NCBI GenBank assembly: GCA_045627885.1
Contig: JAZQOM010000011.1
Location: forward strand, 1-63,639
DNA from: CALCTE01 sp045627885
GTDB lineage: Bacteria > Bacillota > Clostridia > Oscillospirales > CAG-272
Direction of reading: 5' to 3'
Length of the DNA: 63,639 nt
The translations under genes and the position numbers were made by a program. Below the pieces are notes generated by a model. The model was not told the origin of the DNA. It saw only the letters and a list, made by a program, of their open reading frames with translations, and did not search any database. Numbering within the stretch: position 1 is the stretch's first letter; each line of letters begins with the position of its first letter. Shown one piece after another: positions 1 to 8,252 of the stretch.

Positions 1-51
1 AAAAAGATTTTATGTAAACTGTAAAAATTAAACACAGGTTCAAAAAAGAGG

Positions 52-78
52 AATGACGGGCTTTATAAGCCCGTCATT
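52..78. terminator. Perfect 12-bp hairpin, likely bidirectional terminator
   Basis: Arms 52-63 and 67-78 pair perfectly around a 3-nt loop. On the plus strand a CCTTTTT run follows after a few bases; on the minus strand the hairpin is followed by CCTCTTTTTTG. It lies well beyond the clpC stop, so it may end clpC read-through or a gene outside the window. Confidence 0.55.
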
Positions 79-90
79 ATTGCCTTTTTC

Positions 91-138
91 CGTTCTTTTC
101 CTCTGTCGTACATTTGTACGCCGACGAAGAAAAGAACG
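91..138. repeat. Imperfect inverted repeat
   Basis: Arms 91-100 (CGTTCTTTTC) and 129-138 (GAAAAGAACG) are exact reverse complements. The bases between them can pair further (GTCGTACA against TGTACGCCGAC with a bulge). It is part of a cluster of dyads filling the gene-free stretch 1-221. Function is unknown. Confidence 0.5.
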
Positions 139-164
139 AAAAATATCCCTTCGTTTTCAGCACT

Positions 165-221
165 CTTTCAGTCTGCTGACTTTGTCAGCAGACTGAAAGC
201 CTCTGTCGAGGCTTTATTTTT
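165..221. terminator. Double hairpin terminator next to the clpC stop
   Basis: A perfect 16-bp stem (165-180 with 184-199, TTT loop) is followed at once by a second hairpin, GCCTC-TGTC-GAGGC (199-212), and then TTTATTTTTTT on the plus strand. It would stop plus-strand transcription entering from the left. On the minus strand it follows the clpC stop directly, but has a weaker T run. Confidence 0.6.
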
Positions 222-2693
222 TTATCTGTGTTCGTAAACCGTTTTGCCGCCTGTATATTTTGCAATTATTTTATCGCCTGCTTTGACCTTGCCTTCAAGT
301 ATCTCAACCGAAAGCGTATCGTCAATCATCTTTGCACAGGCACGCTTGAGCGGTCTTGCTCCGTACATTTCGTCAAATCCCTCGTCGGAAATCTTCTCAA
401 TAATACTGTCGTCGAATTCAAGCTCGATATTCATATCCGAAACGCGTTTTTTTATAGTCGAAAGGAGCAACAGCGTTATTTTTTTGATATCGTCTTTTGT
501 GAGCTTATCGAAGACTGTAATTTCGTCAAGTCTGTTTATGAATTCGGGGCGGAACTGCGACTTCAAGCTGTCCATTACGACGGAGCGCGTTCTTTCTCTG
601 TCGGCTTCCTCGGAGCTTACATCTCCGAAGCCGAGCTTTTTGACGGAGCTTGTAATGCCCGTCGCTCCGACATTCGAGGTCATTATGATTATCGCGTTTT
701 TGAAATCCACTTTTCTGCCGTGTGCGTCGGTGAGCTGACCGTCGTCGAGTATCTGCAAAAGTATATTGAAGACATCAGGATGAGCCTTTTCAATCTCGTC
801 GAATAAAAGCACGCAATAGGGGTGACGGCGGAGCTTTTCGGTGAGCTGTCCGGCTTCATCGTAGCCGACATATCCGGGAGGCGAGCCGATAAGCTTTGAG
901 ACGCTGTGCTTTTCCATATATTCGGACATATCTATTCTAATAAGACTGTCTTCACCGCCGAAGAGTACATCGGCAAGCGTTTTGCACAGTTCTGTTTTGC
1001 CGACGCCCGTCGGTCCAAGGAACATAAAGCTGCCGACCGGTCGTTTAGGGTCTTTGAGCCCCGTGCGGGAACGGCGTATCGCCTTTACAACGGCATCTAC
1101 CGCCGCATCCTGACCGATTATTCTCTCGTGAAGAATATTGCCGAGAGATAAGAGCTTTTCGCTTTCGCTTTGCTCAAGCTTGCTTACGGGAATTCCCGTC
1201 CACTGCTCTACGACATTGGCGATATCGTGTTCGCTTATTGAGAGCATCGTGCCGTCTCTTTTGTTTTTCCACTCGGATTTTTTCTTTTCAAGCTCATCGC
1301 AAACTGCTTTCTCCTCATCGCGAAGCTTTGCCGCTTTTTCGAATTCCTGCGCTTTTACCGCGCTTTCTTTTTCGGCTTTAAGCTTTTCTATCTTCTGCTC
1401 GGCTTCTTTTATTTCGGGCGGTGCGGAAAGTGCGTTTATGCGTACTCTCGATGCCGTTTCATCGATAAGGTCGATAGCCTTGTCAGGCAGAAATCTGTCG
1501 CTTATATACCTTATCGACATTTTTACGGCGGCTTCTATCGCGTCATCGCCAATTTTTACCTTATGATGAGCTTCGTATTTGTCGCGCAAGCCCTTTAATA
1601 TTGCTATCGATTCTTCTTCCGTGGGCTCACTTACCGTGACGGACTGAAAACGCCTTTCGAGCGCGGCATCTTTTTCGATGTATTTGCGGTATTCGGATAT
1701 CGTTGTTGCGCCGATGAGCTGGAGCTTTCCTCTTGCAAGCGCGGGCTTTAAGATATTTGCCGCATCAATCGCGCCCTCGGCGGCACCCGCTCCGATTAAG
1801 GTGTGAATTTCGTCGATAAACAGAATAATATTGCCGTTCTTTTCGACTTCCTCCATTACCTTTTTGAATCGCTCCTCGAATTCTCCTCTGTATTTTGCTC
1901 CTGCAAGCATTCCCGCAAGGTCGAGAGTTACTATGGATTTTCCGATGAGAGTTTCGGGAACGCTTCCGTCAACGATTCTCTCGGCAAGTCCTTCCGCTAC
2001 CGCGGTTTTGCCTACGCCCGGTTCACCTATAAGGCAGGGATTGTTTTTTGTTCTTCTCGAAAGAATCTGCACAACTCTCTGCATCTCGGATTCGCGTCCG
2101 ATTATCGGGTCGAGCTTGCCTTGCTTTGCCATATCGGTAAGACTGTGCCCGAACTGCGCGAGGGTGGGGCAGGATTTTAATGATTCTGATACCTCTTTGG
2201 CGTTTTCTTTTGGCAAAGAGCCGTCTTCGCCGTAGTATCCGTCGCTTCCGCCGCCTTCCGCGTTTTCTCTGAAGAAATCTATAAGCTTGATATACATTTC
2301 TTTGGGAGATACGCCGAACGCCGTAAGAATCTTTACCGCTACGCAGTCACTTTCAGCCAAAACTGCAAGCATTATATGCTCTGTACCGACAAAGCTTCCG
2401 TTAAGCTTTGAAGCAATTAGCTGCGAGCCTGCGAGAATTTTCTTTGACCTCGGCGTAAAATCATCCTTTGTAAGCATGGTCTTTTCGGATGAGCCGTAAT
2501 TTTCGGTGACACAGCTCTCGACATCTTCTTTGCTTATACCTTTGTCAAAAAGTATCTTTGCCGCCATTCCTTCGCCGCAGTCGAGAATACCATACAGAAT
2601 ATGCTCGCTTCCGATGTATTCGTGACCGAGCTTTTGTGCGAATTCTATCGCAAGCTCAAGCGCTTTTTCGGCAGATTCGGTAAATCTGTTCAT
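222..2693 (-). CDS. clpC: ATP-dependent Clp protease ATP-binding subunit ClpC
   Basis: This is a Hsp100/AAA+ unfoldase that feeds substrates, including arginine-phosphorylated proteins, to ClpP. Its 823 residues are usual for ClpC. In order it has two N-terminal Clp_N repeats (about residues 3-140), a first AAA domain with Walker A GEPGVGKT at 223-230, a middle UVR-type helical segment rich in Lys and Glu (about 425-460), and a second AAA domain with GPTGVGKT. The VKKLGFGD loop in the C-terminal part matches the LGF tripeptide that docks ClpP. The middle UVR domain separates it from ClpB and ClpA. It is the last gene of ctsR-mcsA-mcsB-clpC, 14 bp after mcsB, so CtsR should repress it. The adaptor McsB is encoded next to it; clpP is not in the window. 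Confidence 0.97.
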   Translation of the reverse strand: MNRFTESAEKALELAIEFAQKLGHEYIGSEHILYGILDCGEGMAAKILFDKGISKEDVESCVTENYGSSEKTMLTKDDFTPRSKKILAGSQLIASKLNGSFVGTEHIMLAVLAESDCVAVKILTAFGVSPKEMYIKLIDFFRENAEGGGSDGYYGEDGSLPKENAKEVSESLKSCPTLAQFGHSLTDMAKQGKLDPIIGRESEMQRVVQILSRRTKNNPCLIGEPGVGKTAVAEGLAERIVDGSVPETLIGKSIVTLDLAGMLAGAKYRGEFEERFKKVMEEVEKNGNIILFIDEIHTLIGAGAAEGAIDAANILKPALARGKLQLIGATTISEYRKYIEKDAALERRFQSVTVSEPTEEESIAILKGLRDKYEAHHKVKIGDDAIEAAVKMSIRYISDRFLPDKAIDLIDETASRVRINALSAPPEIKEAEQKIEKLKAEKESAVKAQEFEKAAKLRDEEKAVCDELEKKKSEWKNKRDGTMLSISEHDIANVVEQWTGIPVSKLEQSESEKLLSLGNILHERIIGQDAAVDAVVKAIRRSRTGLKDPKRPVGSFMFLGPTGVGKTELCKTLADVLFGGEDSLIRIDMSEYMEKHSVSKLIGSPPGYVGYDEAGQLTEKLRRHPYCVLLFDEIEKAHPDVFNILLQILDDGQLTDAHGRKVDFKNAIIIMTSNVGATGITSSVKKLGFGDVSSEEADRERTRSVVMDSLKSQFRPEFINRLDEITVFDKLTKDDIKKITLLLLSTIKKRVSDMNIELEFDDSIIEKISDEGFDEMYGARPLKRACAKMIDDTLSVEILEGKVKAGDKIIAKYTGGKTVYEHR

Positions 2694-2707
2694 TTGTTAT
2701 TCCTCCT

Positions 2708-3721
2708 TTACAAGAGTGTTTTCTTGATAAGCTCGGCTCTTTTTCTGTCTCTTGCCGCTTCCTTGGGGAGTGCATCGCTTTCTTCGTAGAGCGTATGCGG
2801 AGCGGTTTCGATAAGCAGTTTGTCAAGAGTTGCGTAATCTATGTTTTCTATTGCTCCGAGGCTTATTCCGAGCCTTATATCGGAGTAAAGCTTGACATAT
2901 TCAGATGCGGACATAAGATGCGCATAGCGCAGAATTCCCTCTGCCCGTGACGCCATATCGTCAATGGCATCGCGCGCGGTCGAATATATCTGTTTTCTTG
3001 CAAGTCTTTCACGCTCAATAAGCTTTGTGACGAACGAGCCGAGCTTGTCGCAGAGTTGCTTTTCGGTAAAGCCGAGCGTTTCTCTGTTGGATATCTGATA
3101 AATATATCCTTTTGCGTCGCTGCCCTCGCCGTAGAATCCCCGAACGGTAAATCCGAGCTGTGATGCCGCATTGAGTATGGGCGAAAGCTGCTTTGTCATA
3201 GAAAGCGCGGGCAGATGCATCATCACGGAAAGTCTTAATCCCGTGCCGAGATTTGTCGGGCATTTTGTTAAGTAGCCGAGCTTTTCATCAAAGCAGAAAT
3301 CAATGCTTTCGGATAAAAGGTCATCAACTCTGTCGGCAGTCTCGTACGCTTTTTCTATGTCAAAGCCCGGGACTATCGACTGAATTCTCAAATGGTCTTC
3401 TTCGCCTATCATTATGGCGATTCCGTCATCCTCGGAGAGTATCAGTTTCTTCGGCAGGGGAGCCTTGAGAAAATCTGTGCTTATATAATGCTTTTCAAAG
3501 TAAGAATATGCCTTGTTTTCGCTCAGCTCGGAGAAATTTACCGATTGCATATCGGTAAATCTTGCCGTTTTTACGGCTTCATCGACTTTGGCGATTATTT
3601 CTTCCATTCCTTTTTTCGAGAGCCTGTCGCCGAAAGGATATCCTTTTATGTTACGGGCAAGGCGTGCTCTCGTGCTTATACATATATCGCTTGAATTTGA
3701 GCTTTTTTCGTACCAATTCAT
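2708..3721 (-). CDS. mcsB: Protein arginine kinase McsB
   Basis: McsB phosphorylates arginine side chains of damaged proteins and of CtsR, marking them for ClpCP. The sequence has the guanidino (phosphagen) kinase ATP-binding pattern: an N-terminal STRARLARN block around residue 16-24 and the KCPTNLGTGLR signature, whose cysteine corresponds to the catalytic-site cysteine of the family. At 337 residues it is close to the usual 350 and lacks the N-domain of animal arginine kinases. Its start overlaps the mcsA stop by 4 bp (ATGA type), which suggests coupled translation and matched amounts of the McsA activator. Operon position and motifs make the call secure. Confidence 0.96.
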   Translation of the reverse strand: MNWYEKSSNSSDICISTRARLARNIKGYPFGDRLSKKGMEEIIAKVDEAVKTARFTDMQSVNFSELSENKAYSYFEKHYISTDFLKAPLPKKLILSEDDGIAIMIGEEDHLRIQSIVPGFDIEKAYETADRVDDLLSESIDFCFDEKLGYLTKCPTNLGTGLRLSVMMHLPALSMTKQLSPILNAASQLGFTVRGFYGEGSDAKGYIYQISNRETLGFTEKQLCDKLGSFVTKLIERERLARKQIYSTARDAIDDMASRAEGILRYAHLMSASEYVKLYSDIRLGISLGAIENIDYATLDKLLIETAPHTLYEESDALPKEAARDRKRAELIKKTLL

Positions 3722-4242
3722 TGTTCGTCCTTGCCTTTCTCAAGATTTCTTATTTTGTCGCGCAGTTCTGCCGCTTTTTCAAAGTTTTCCGCTCTTATGG
3801 CTTCATCCTGTTCGGCTTTGAGCTTTTCTATCGTCTGTTCTTTTGTCAGCTTTGAAGGCTTTTTGTCAGCGGATTTTTCTTTTTCTTCGGATTTTTTGTG
3901 AAGCTTTGGGATTTTACCTTTATGGAACGGGAGACTGTGAAGTCTCGAAATTGTTGACTGAAGCTCTTTTTCAAAGCTCTTGTAGCATTCACCGCAGCCG
4001 ACATTACCGGAGCGTTGTATCTGTGCAAAGCTTGTGCGGCATACGGGACATACGGCTTTGTCGAAGCTCAAAAGCGGGGAAGAGAGCATATCCGAAAAAA
4101 GAAAATTCGAGATATCAAAATCTGCCGTTACACCGCTCTCTTGCGCACATTCGGAGCAAAGATAAAGCTCTACGGTATTGTTTCCGACTGTTCTTACAAT
4201 ATGAGTATTTGCTTCTTTCTGCTTACATTTTTGACATAACAT
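3718..4242 (-). CDS. mcsA: McsA, zinc-finger activator of McsB
   Basis: McsA is the partner that activates the McsB arginine kinase and modulates CtsR. The 174-residue protein begins with a CQKC pair and a CSEC pair (about residues 3-32). It has a second zinc-binding set, CPVC and CGEC, near the middle. It ends in a UVR domain (about 140-172, a Glu/Lys-rich helical hairpin with FEKAAELRD), the same motif as in the middle of the ClpC next door. The four CXXC pairs predict two structural zinc sites. It lies between ctsR (12 bp upstream) and mcsB (4-bp overlap). Confidence 0.95.
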   Translation of the reverse strand: MLCQKCKQKEANTHIVRTVGNNTVELYLCSECAQESGVTADFDISNFLFSDMLSSPLLSFDKAVCPVCRTSFAQIQRSGNVGCGECYKSFEKELQSTISRLHSLPFHKGKIPKLHKKSEEKEKSADKKPSKLTKEQTIEKLKAEQDEAIRAENFEKAAELRDKIRNLEKGKDEQ

Positions 4243-4254
4243 TATAAAAACACC

Positions 4255-4716
4255 TCATTTCTCAAAATCAAGAAGTCCGAGCACCGCGTTTCGCAGTACG
4301 GACGCTCTTACATCGTCACGGAGCACTACCGGCACGCAGTAAAGCGCTCTGTCGGAAAGCGCTTGTGTCAGCATTTCCGCCTCTCTTTGCGTGATGATTC
4401 CGTATCCGGCAAGATTTGATACAAATGCTTTTGCACTGTGATAGTCTATACTGTCATTTATAGCACTTAAAAAGTGCATAACATAGCCTATTCTGTCAAG
4501 CTCTATCTTTTTTATTTTTATATATCCGCCGCCGCCGCGCCTGCTTTCGACTATATATCCGTTTGCGGGAGTAAAACGCGAGGATATTACATAGTTTATC
4601 TGGCTCGGGACACAGCCTATCTGCTCGGCTAGAATGTTCCGCTGAAGCTCCGCTTCGCCGTTTCCGTCAGACAAAAGCTCATTTATGAGATTTGCTATCT
4701 GTTCACTTATTAACAT
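4255..4716 (-). CDS. ctsR: Transcriptional repressor CtsR
   Basis: CtsR represses class III heat-shock genes and is inactivated by heat and by McsB/ClpCP. The 153-residue protein has the N-terminal winged helix-turn-helix with the hallmark glycine-rich wing RGGGGYIKI (about residues 59-67), which reads the minor groove of the operator, and a C-terminal four-helix dimer domain. The start is fixed by a strong AAAGAGGTGG ribosome site 5 bp upstream. Three tandem CtsR boxes overlap its own promoter (4754-4802), so the operon is almost certainly autorepressed. Confidence 0.96.
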   Translation of the reverse strand: MLISEQIANLINELLSDGNGEAELQRNILAEQIGCVPSQINYVISSRFTPANGYIVESRRGGGGYIKIKKIELDRIGYVMHFLSAINDSIDYHSAKAFVSNLAGYGIITQREAEMLTQALSDRALYCVPVVLRDDVRASVLRNAVLGLLDFEK

Positions 4717-4740
4717 AGTTCCACCTCTTTCTTCACGACT

Positions 4741-4769
4741 ATATTACCGCTAAAGTCAGTAAAAGTCAA
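4741..4769 (-). promoter_or_regulatory. Sigma-A promoter of ctsR operon
   Basis: On the minus strand TTGACT (4769-4764), a 17-nt spacer and TAATAT (4746-4741) form a near-consensus promoter, about 25 bp from the ctsR start. The -35 hexamer lies inside the first CtsR box, so bound repressor would block RNA polymerase. Confidence 0.85.
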
Positions 4770-4802
4770 AGTCAATAAAAGTCAAAGTCAGACAAAGTCA
4801 AA
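4754..4802. promoter_or_regulatory. Three tandem CtsR operators
   Basis: Six AGTCARW-like heptads occur at 4754, 4764, 4770, 4780, 4786 and 4796. Each pair is separated by 3 nt, as in the CtsR consensus RGTCAAA-NNN-RGTCAAA. The three operators repeat every 16 bp and share one base at each junction. Confidence 0.85.
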
Positions 4803-4806
4803 AAAG

Positions 4807-4839
4807 AATAGCGGGCAAATCTCACATTTGCTCGCTATT
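4807..4839. terminator. Terminator between metal-binding lipoprotein gene and ctsR promoter
   Basis: Arms 4807-4820 and 4826-4839 pair with one mismatch around CTCAC. On the minus strand CTTTTTTG follows, so it ends the murE-argS-yebC-lipoprotein transcript just before the CtsR boxes. Confidence 0.75.
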
Positions 4840-4874
4840 TCTCATTTTTTCTCTTTTTTGCTCGCTTTTGACCT

Positions 4875-5801
4875 TTATCCGAGAGCCGCTTTCAGGCTTG
4901 TGATATTCTTTCTCATAAGGGAAATATAGCTTTCGTGTGAATCAAAATCGTCTTTGGATATGTTATGCAGGGAATAAAAAGTCATTATCTTTGCGCCTGT
5001 TGCTTCGGATATTGCCTCTGCGACATAACCGTCGCTAAGCTCTATCTTGAAAATGACAGGTATTTTTTCTTCTTTTACCTTGTTTATGATATAAGCGGTA
5101 GTTCTCGGGCTCGGCTCGGTTTTAGAGGAGCATCCCGGAAAAGCCGCACAGTACGAAAGTCCGTATTCCTCGGTAAAATAGCGTATCGGAAATCTGTCTG
5201 CCATCACTATAAGCTTTCGCTCGGCATTATCGGTGACGGCTCTGATATCGCGGTCGAGAATCTCAAGCTCTTCAATATATGCTTTTGCGTTTGCGGCAAA
5301 GTATTCCGAATCGTCGGGGGATGCCTTTTTCAGAGCTTCTTCTATAGCCGATACAATCTTTTCGGCATTTTTGGGTGAAGTCCATACATGCTCATCGTAT
5401 TCGCCGTCCGATTCTCCGTCCATACCTTCGGCTATCTCTTCGGTATAAAGTGTGACCTCGTCCATCATTTTTATAACGGTCATTTTGCCGCCTGCCGCCT
5501 CGAGAATCGTGTCTACCCATTCGTCGGATTCTCCGCCCGTACAGATGAATATATCGCAATTCTGTATTTTGAGAATATCGGCAGGGGACGGGTCGTAGGT
5601 GTGGCTCTCTTTTCCGGGAGAAAGCAGCATACTTACATCGGCTTTGTCCTTTGCTATGTTTTTCGCAAAGTCGTATGGTGGGAAATTCGTTGTTACTATC
5701 GAAAGCTTATCGCCGTCTTTTATCCCGGGAAATTTGCAGGATGAAAGCAGTGATGCCGCAATAATTACAAGCAGTATAAGCGCAAAGGCTTTTTTTATCA
5801 T
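4875..5801 (-). CDS. Zinc/manganese ABC transporter substrate-binding lipoprotein (ZnuA/AdcA family), orphan copy
   Basis: This is a cluster A-I solute-binding protein that captures Zn2+ or Mn2+ outside the membrane. The start is the ATG that overlaps the yebC stop (TAATG), because MIKKAF opens a clear signal peptide ending in the lipobox LLSSC; this gives 308 residues. Likely metal ligands are the His of SHTYDPSP and the His of DEHVW, which follows a short acidic loop. Where many ZnuA proteins have a third His, this one reads ADRFPIRY, with Asp. There is no permease or ATPase beside it. A paralogue with a full transporter lies at 11258-12220, so this copy may share that ZnuBC. It is the last gene of the murE operon. 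The metal specificity cannot be read from sequence. Confidence 0.88.
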   Translation of the reverse strand: MIKKAFALILLVIIAASLLSSCKFPGIKDGDKLSIVTTNFPPYDFAKNIAKDKADVSMLLSPGKESHTYDPSPADILKIQNCDIFICTGGESDEWVDTILEAAGGKMTVIKMMDEVTLYTEEIAEGMDGESDGEYDEHVWTSPKNAEKIVSAIEEALKKASPDDSEYFAANAKAYIEELEILDRDIRAVTDNAERKLIVMADRFPIRYFTEEYGLSYCAAFPGCSSKTEPSPRTTAYIINKVKEEKIPVIFKIELSDGYVAEAISEATGAKIMTFYSLHNISKDDFDSHESYISLMRKNITSLKAALG

Positions 5802-6541
5802 TATTCCTCTTCCTCGGCAGGCATATCCCAGTTGTGCCATACATTTGTAACATCGTCATTCTCGTCGAATGCGTCAAGAAGTCTGTTCATCTTGATTATT
5901 TCTTCCTCGTCCTCGAGAGTTACGGTTGTTGACGGAATCTTTGTCGCTTCTGCGGAAATAATCTTTACTCCGAAGCCGACAAGCGCCGACTTGACGGAAT
6001 CTACTGCGTTCGGGTCGCAGGAAATTTCGTAGCATTCGCTGTCATCTGTGTTTACATCGTCGGCGCCTGCCTCTATTGCGTAGTCGGTAATCTGTTCTTC
6101 GCTTACGCCTTCGGTGGAGGCGAGAATTATGCCCTTATCCGCAAACAGGAACGAAACGCATCCGGTTGTGCCCATATTTCCGCCGAATTTGTCGAAATAG
6201 TGGCGGATGTCGCCGCTTGTGCGGTTTCTGTTATCGGTCATAGCCTCAACTATAACGGCAATTCCGGAGGGGCCGTAGCCCTCGTAGTTGATTACCTCGT
6301 AGTTTGCGCTGTCTGCACTTGCCGCTTTCTTTATAGAGCGCTCAATATTGTCGTTGGGCACATTGTTTTCCTTTGCCTTTGCGATAAGGTCGCGGAGCTT
6401 GCTGTTGGAAGTGGGGTTGGGACCGCCTTCCTTAACGGCTATGGCTATCTCTTTTCCGATTTTTGTGAATATCTTTGCTCTTGCGGCATCATTCTTGCCC
6501 TTCTTGTGCATGATATTCTTCCATTTTGAATGTCCTGACAT
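5801..6541 (-). CDS. yebC: YebC/PmpR family protein
   Basis: The 246-residue protein has the family hallmark MSGHSKWKNI at its start and the three-domain layout of YebC/TACO1. Family members act as DNA-binding regulators or as factors that help ribosomes translate difficult (proline-rich) stretches. Which role applies here cannot be decided from sequence. The C-terminus is strongly acidic (ends AEEEE). It lies 26 bp after argS, and its stop overlaps the start of the downstream lipoprotein gene, so the two are probably translationally coupled. Confidence 0.95.
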   Translation of the reverse strand: MSGHSKWKNIMHKKGKNDAARAKIFTKIGKEIAIAVKEGGPNPTSNSKLRDLIAKAKENNVPNDNIERSIKKAASADSANYEVINYEGYGPSGIAVIVEAMTDNRNRTSGDIRHYFDKFGGNMGTTGCVSFLFADKGIILASTEGVSEEQITDYAIEAGADDVNTDDSECYEISCDPNAVDSVKSALVGFGVKIISAEATKIPSTTVTLEDEEEIIKMNRLLDAFDENDDVTNVWHNWDMPAEEEE

Positions 6542-6566
6542 TGTTTTTTCCTCCGATATATGTTAA

Positions 6567-8252
6567 TTATATTTTATTTATGCAATCAAGTCCGATGAGC
6601 TTTAAGCAGGTGCCTATTACGGTTCTCGCGGCATTTGCGAGATTTATACGGGAGGCTCTTGTCTTCTCATCGCTTTCCCTTGCTATCGCGCAATCGTGAT
6701 AGAAGGTGTTGAACGCCTTGCAGACATCTATAAGACAACGGGTGACATACGACGGCTCGAGGTCGTGTATTGCCGCGGTAACTCTTTCGGGGAGCATTGA
6801 TATTGCCATAACAAGTTCACGCTCCGCGTCGCATCCGACGGATATCTCCTTTGTGTCGGGAAGTCCCGCCTTTTCAATTACACTGCAGGCTCTTGCGTAT
6901 GTGTACTGTGCATAGGGGCCCGTATTGCCGTCAAAGTTGAGAACATCGTCCCAGTTGAAATCGACATCTTTTATTCTGCTGTTGAACAAGAAGTTAAATA
7001 TAATCGCGCCTACTCCGACTTTTCTTGCAACCTCGTCCTTGTTGGGAAGCTCGGTGTTCTTTTCTTCCATTATCTGCGCGACCTTATTTATTGCCGTGTC
7101 AAAGAGGTCGGAAAGCAGAATCATATTTCCCGCTCTTGTCGAGAGCTTTTCGCCGTTAAGGCTTACCATACCGAACGGCACATGGTGAAGCTTAGGCGCA
7201 AAGTCGTAGCCCATAAGCTCTATTACTTTGAACCATTGAGCAAAGTGAAGAATCTGCTGGCTTGCCGTAACATAGATGCAACTGTCAAAGTTATAGGTTT
7301 TATGCCTGTATAACGCGGCGGTGATATCGCGTGTTGCGTAAAGCGTTGAGCCGTCGGACTTGAGTATGAGGCAGGGCGGCATCTTGTATTCTTCAAGGTC
7401 TATTATTGCCGCGCCGTCGTCATATTTGATTAGTCCCTTGTCCTTAAGTTCCTCTACTACGGGAGCCATTTTGTCGTTATAGAACGCTTCGCCGTTATAC
7501 GAATCGAAATGAACGCCGATGAGGTCGTACACTTTTTTGAATTCTTCAAGGCTTATTTCCCTGAACCATTTCCAATAGCCGAGAGCCTCCTTGTCGCCTT
7601 GTTCCATTTTTGCAAACCAAGCTCTTGCTTCGTCTTCAAGCTCGGGATGCTCTTCCGCTTCCTTGTGGAAGCGAACATATATCTTTGTGAGCTCGTCCAC
7701 TCCGCCGGCTTTTACTTTTTCGTCATTCGACCACTTTTTGAACGCGACGACAAGCTTGCCGAACTGCGTGCCCCAGTCACCGAGATAGTTGATACTTACT
7801 GTTTTATATCCTTCGAATGCGTGTATCAGCTTTAGTGAGTTTCCTATTACGGTTGACGGAAGATGACCGATATGGAATGTTTTTGCGATGTTGGGAGAGG
7901 AGTAGTCGAGAACAACGGTTTTTCCGTTGCCGCTTTGACTTGAGCCGAACTTTTCGCCCTTTTCGAGAACTTCCGCGGCAAGTCGTGAATATTCCTTGTC
8001 TGTGAGCTTGAAGTTTACATACGGGCCTGCGGCACTTACTGCGTATCTGTCGCCGCTTCCGATTGCGGCGGCTATATCCGATGCAATCATATTGGGAGCT
8101 TTCCTCAACGCTTTTGCAAGTCTGAAGCAGGGGAACGCTATATCTCCGAGAGCTCTGTCGGGCGGATATTCAAACCAACCGAGAATTTCCGCTTCGTCCA
8201 TTCCGACTATCGGAGCAAGCTTTTGCGCTATATCAATTTTGAGCTTTATCAT
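6567..8252 (-). CDS. argS: Arginine--tRNA ligase
   Basis: This class I synthetase charges tRNA-Arg with arginine in the cytoplasm. The 561 residues start with an Arg-tRNA-synthetase N-terminal (tRNA D-loop binding) domain. The catalytic site follows, with FHIGHLPST as the HIGH motif near residue 127 (SSPNIAK precedes it). In place of a canonical KMSKS it has GEKLSTRAGN, as is common in ArgRS. The C-terminal DALR anticodon-binding domain carries DCAIARE near the end. Its start overlaps the murE stop by 4 bp. Confidence 0.97.
   Translation of the reverse strand: MIKLKIDIAQKLAPIVGMDEAEILGWFEYPPDRALGDIAFPCFRLAKALRKAPNMIASDIAAAIGSGDRYAVSAAGPYVNFKLTDKEYSRLAAEVLEKGEKFGSSQSGNGKTVVLDYSSPNIAKTFHIGHLPSTVIGNSLKLIHAFEGYKTVSINYLGDWGTQFGKLVVAFKKWSNDEKVKAGGVDELTKIYVRFHKEAEEHPELEDEARAWFAKMEQGDKEALGYWKWFREISLEEFKKVYDLIGVHFDSYNGEAFYNDKMAPVVEELKDKGLIKYDDGAAIIDLEEYKMPPCLILKSDGSTLYATRDITAALYRHKTYNFDSCIYVTASQQILHFAQWFKVIELMGYDFAPKLHHVPFGMVSLNGEKLSTRAGNMILLSDLFDTAINKVAQIMEEKNTELPNKDEVARKVGVGAIIFNFLFNSRIKDVDFNWDDVLNFDGNTGPYAQYTYARACSVIEKAGLPDTKEISVGCDAERELVMAISMLPERVTAAIHDLEPSYVTRCLIDVCKAFNTFYHDCAIARESDEKTRASRINLANAARTVIGTCLKLIGLDCINKI

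Noticed and set aside
4754..4802. Short direct repeats every 16 bp, CRISPR-like at first sight
   Set aside because: Units are heptads with 3-nt gaps that match the CtsR operator and lie on the ctsR promoter; there are no spacers or cas genes.
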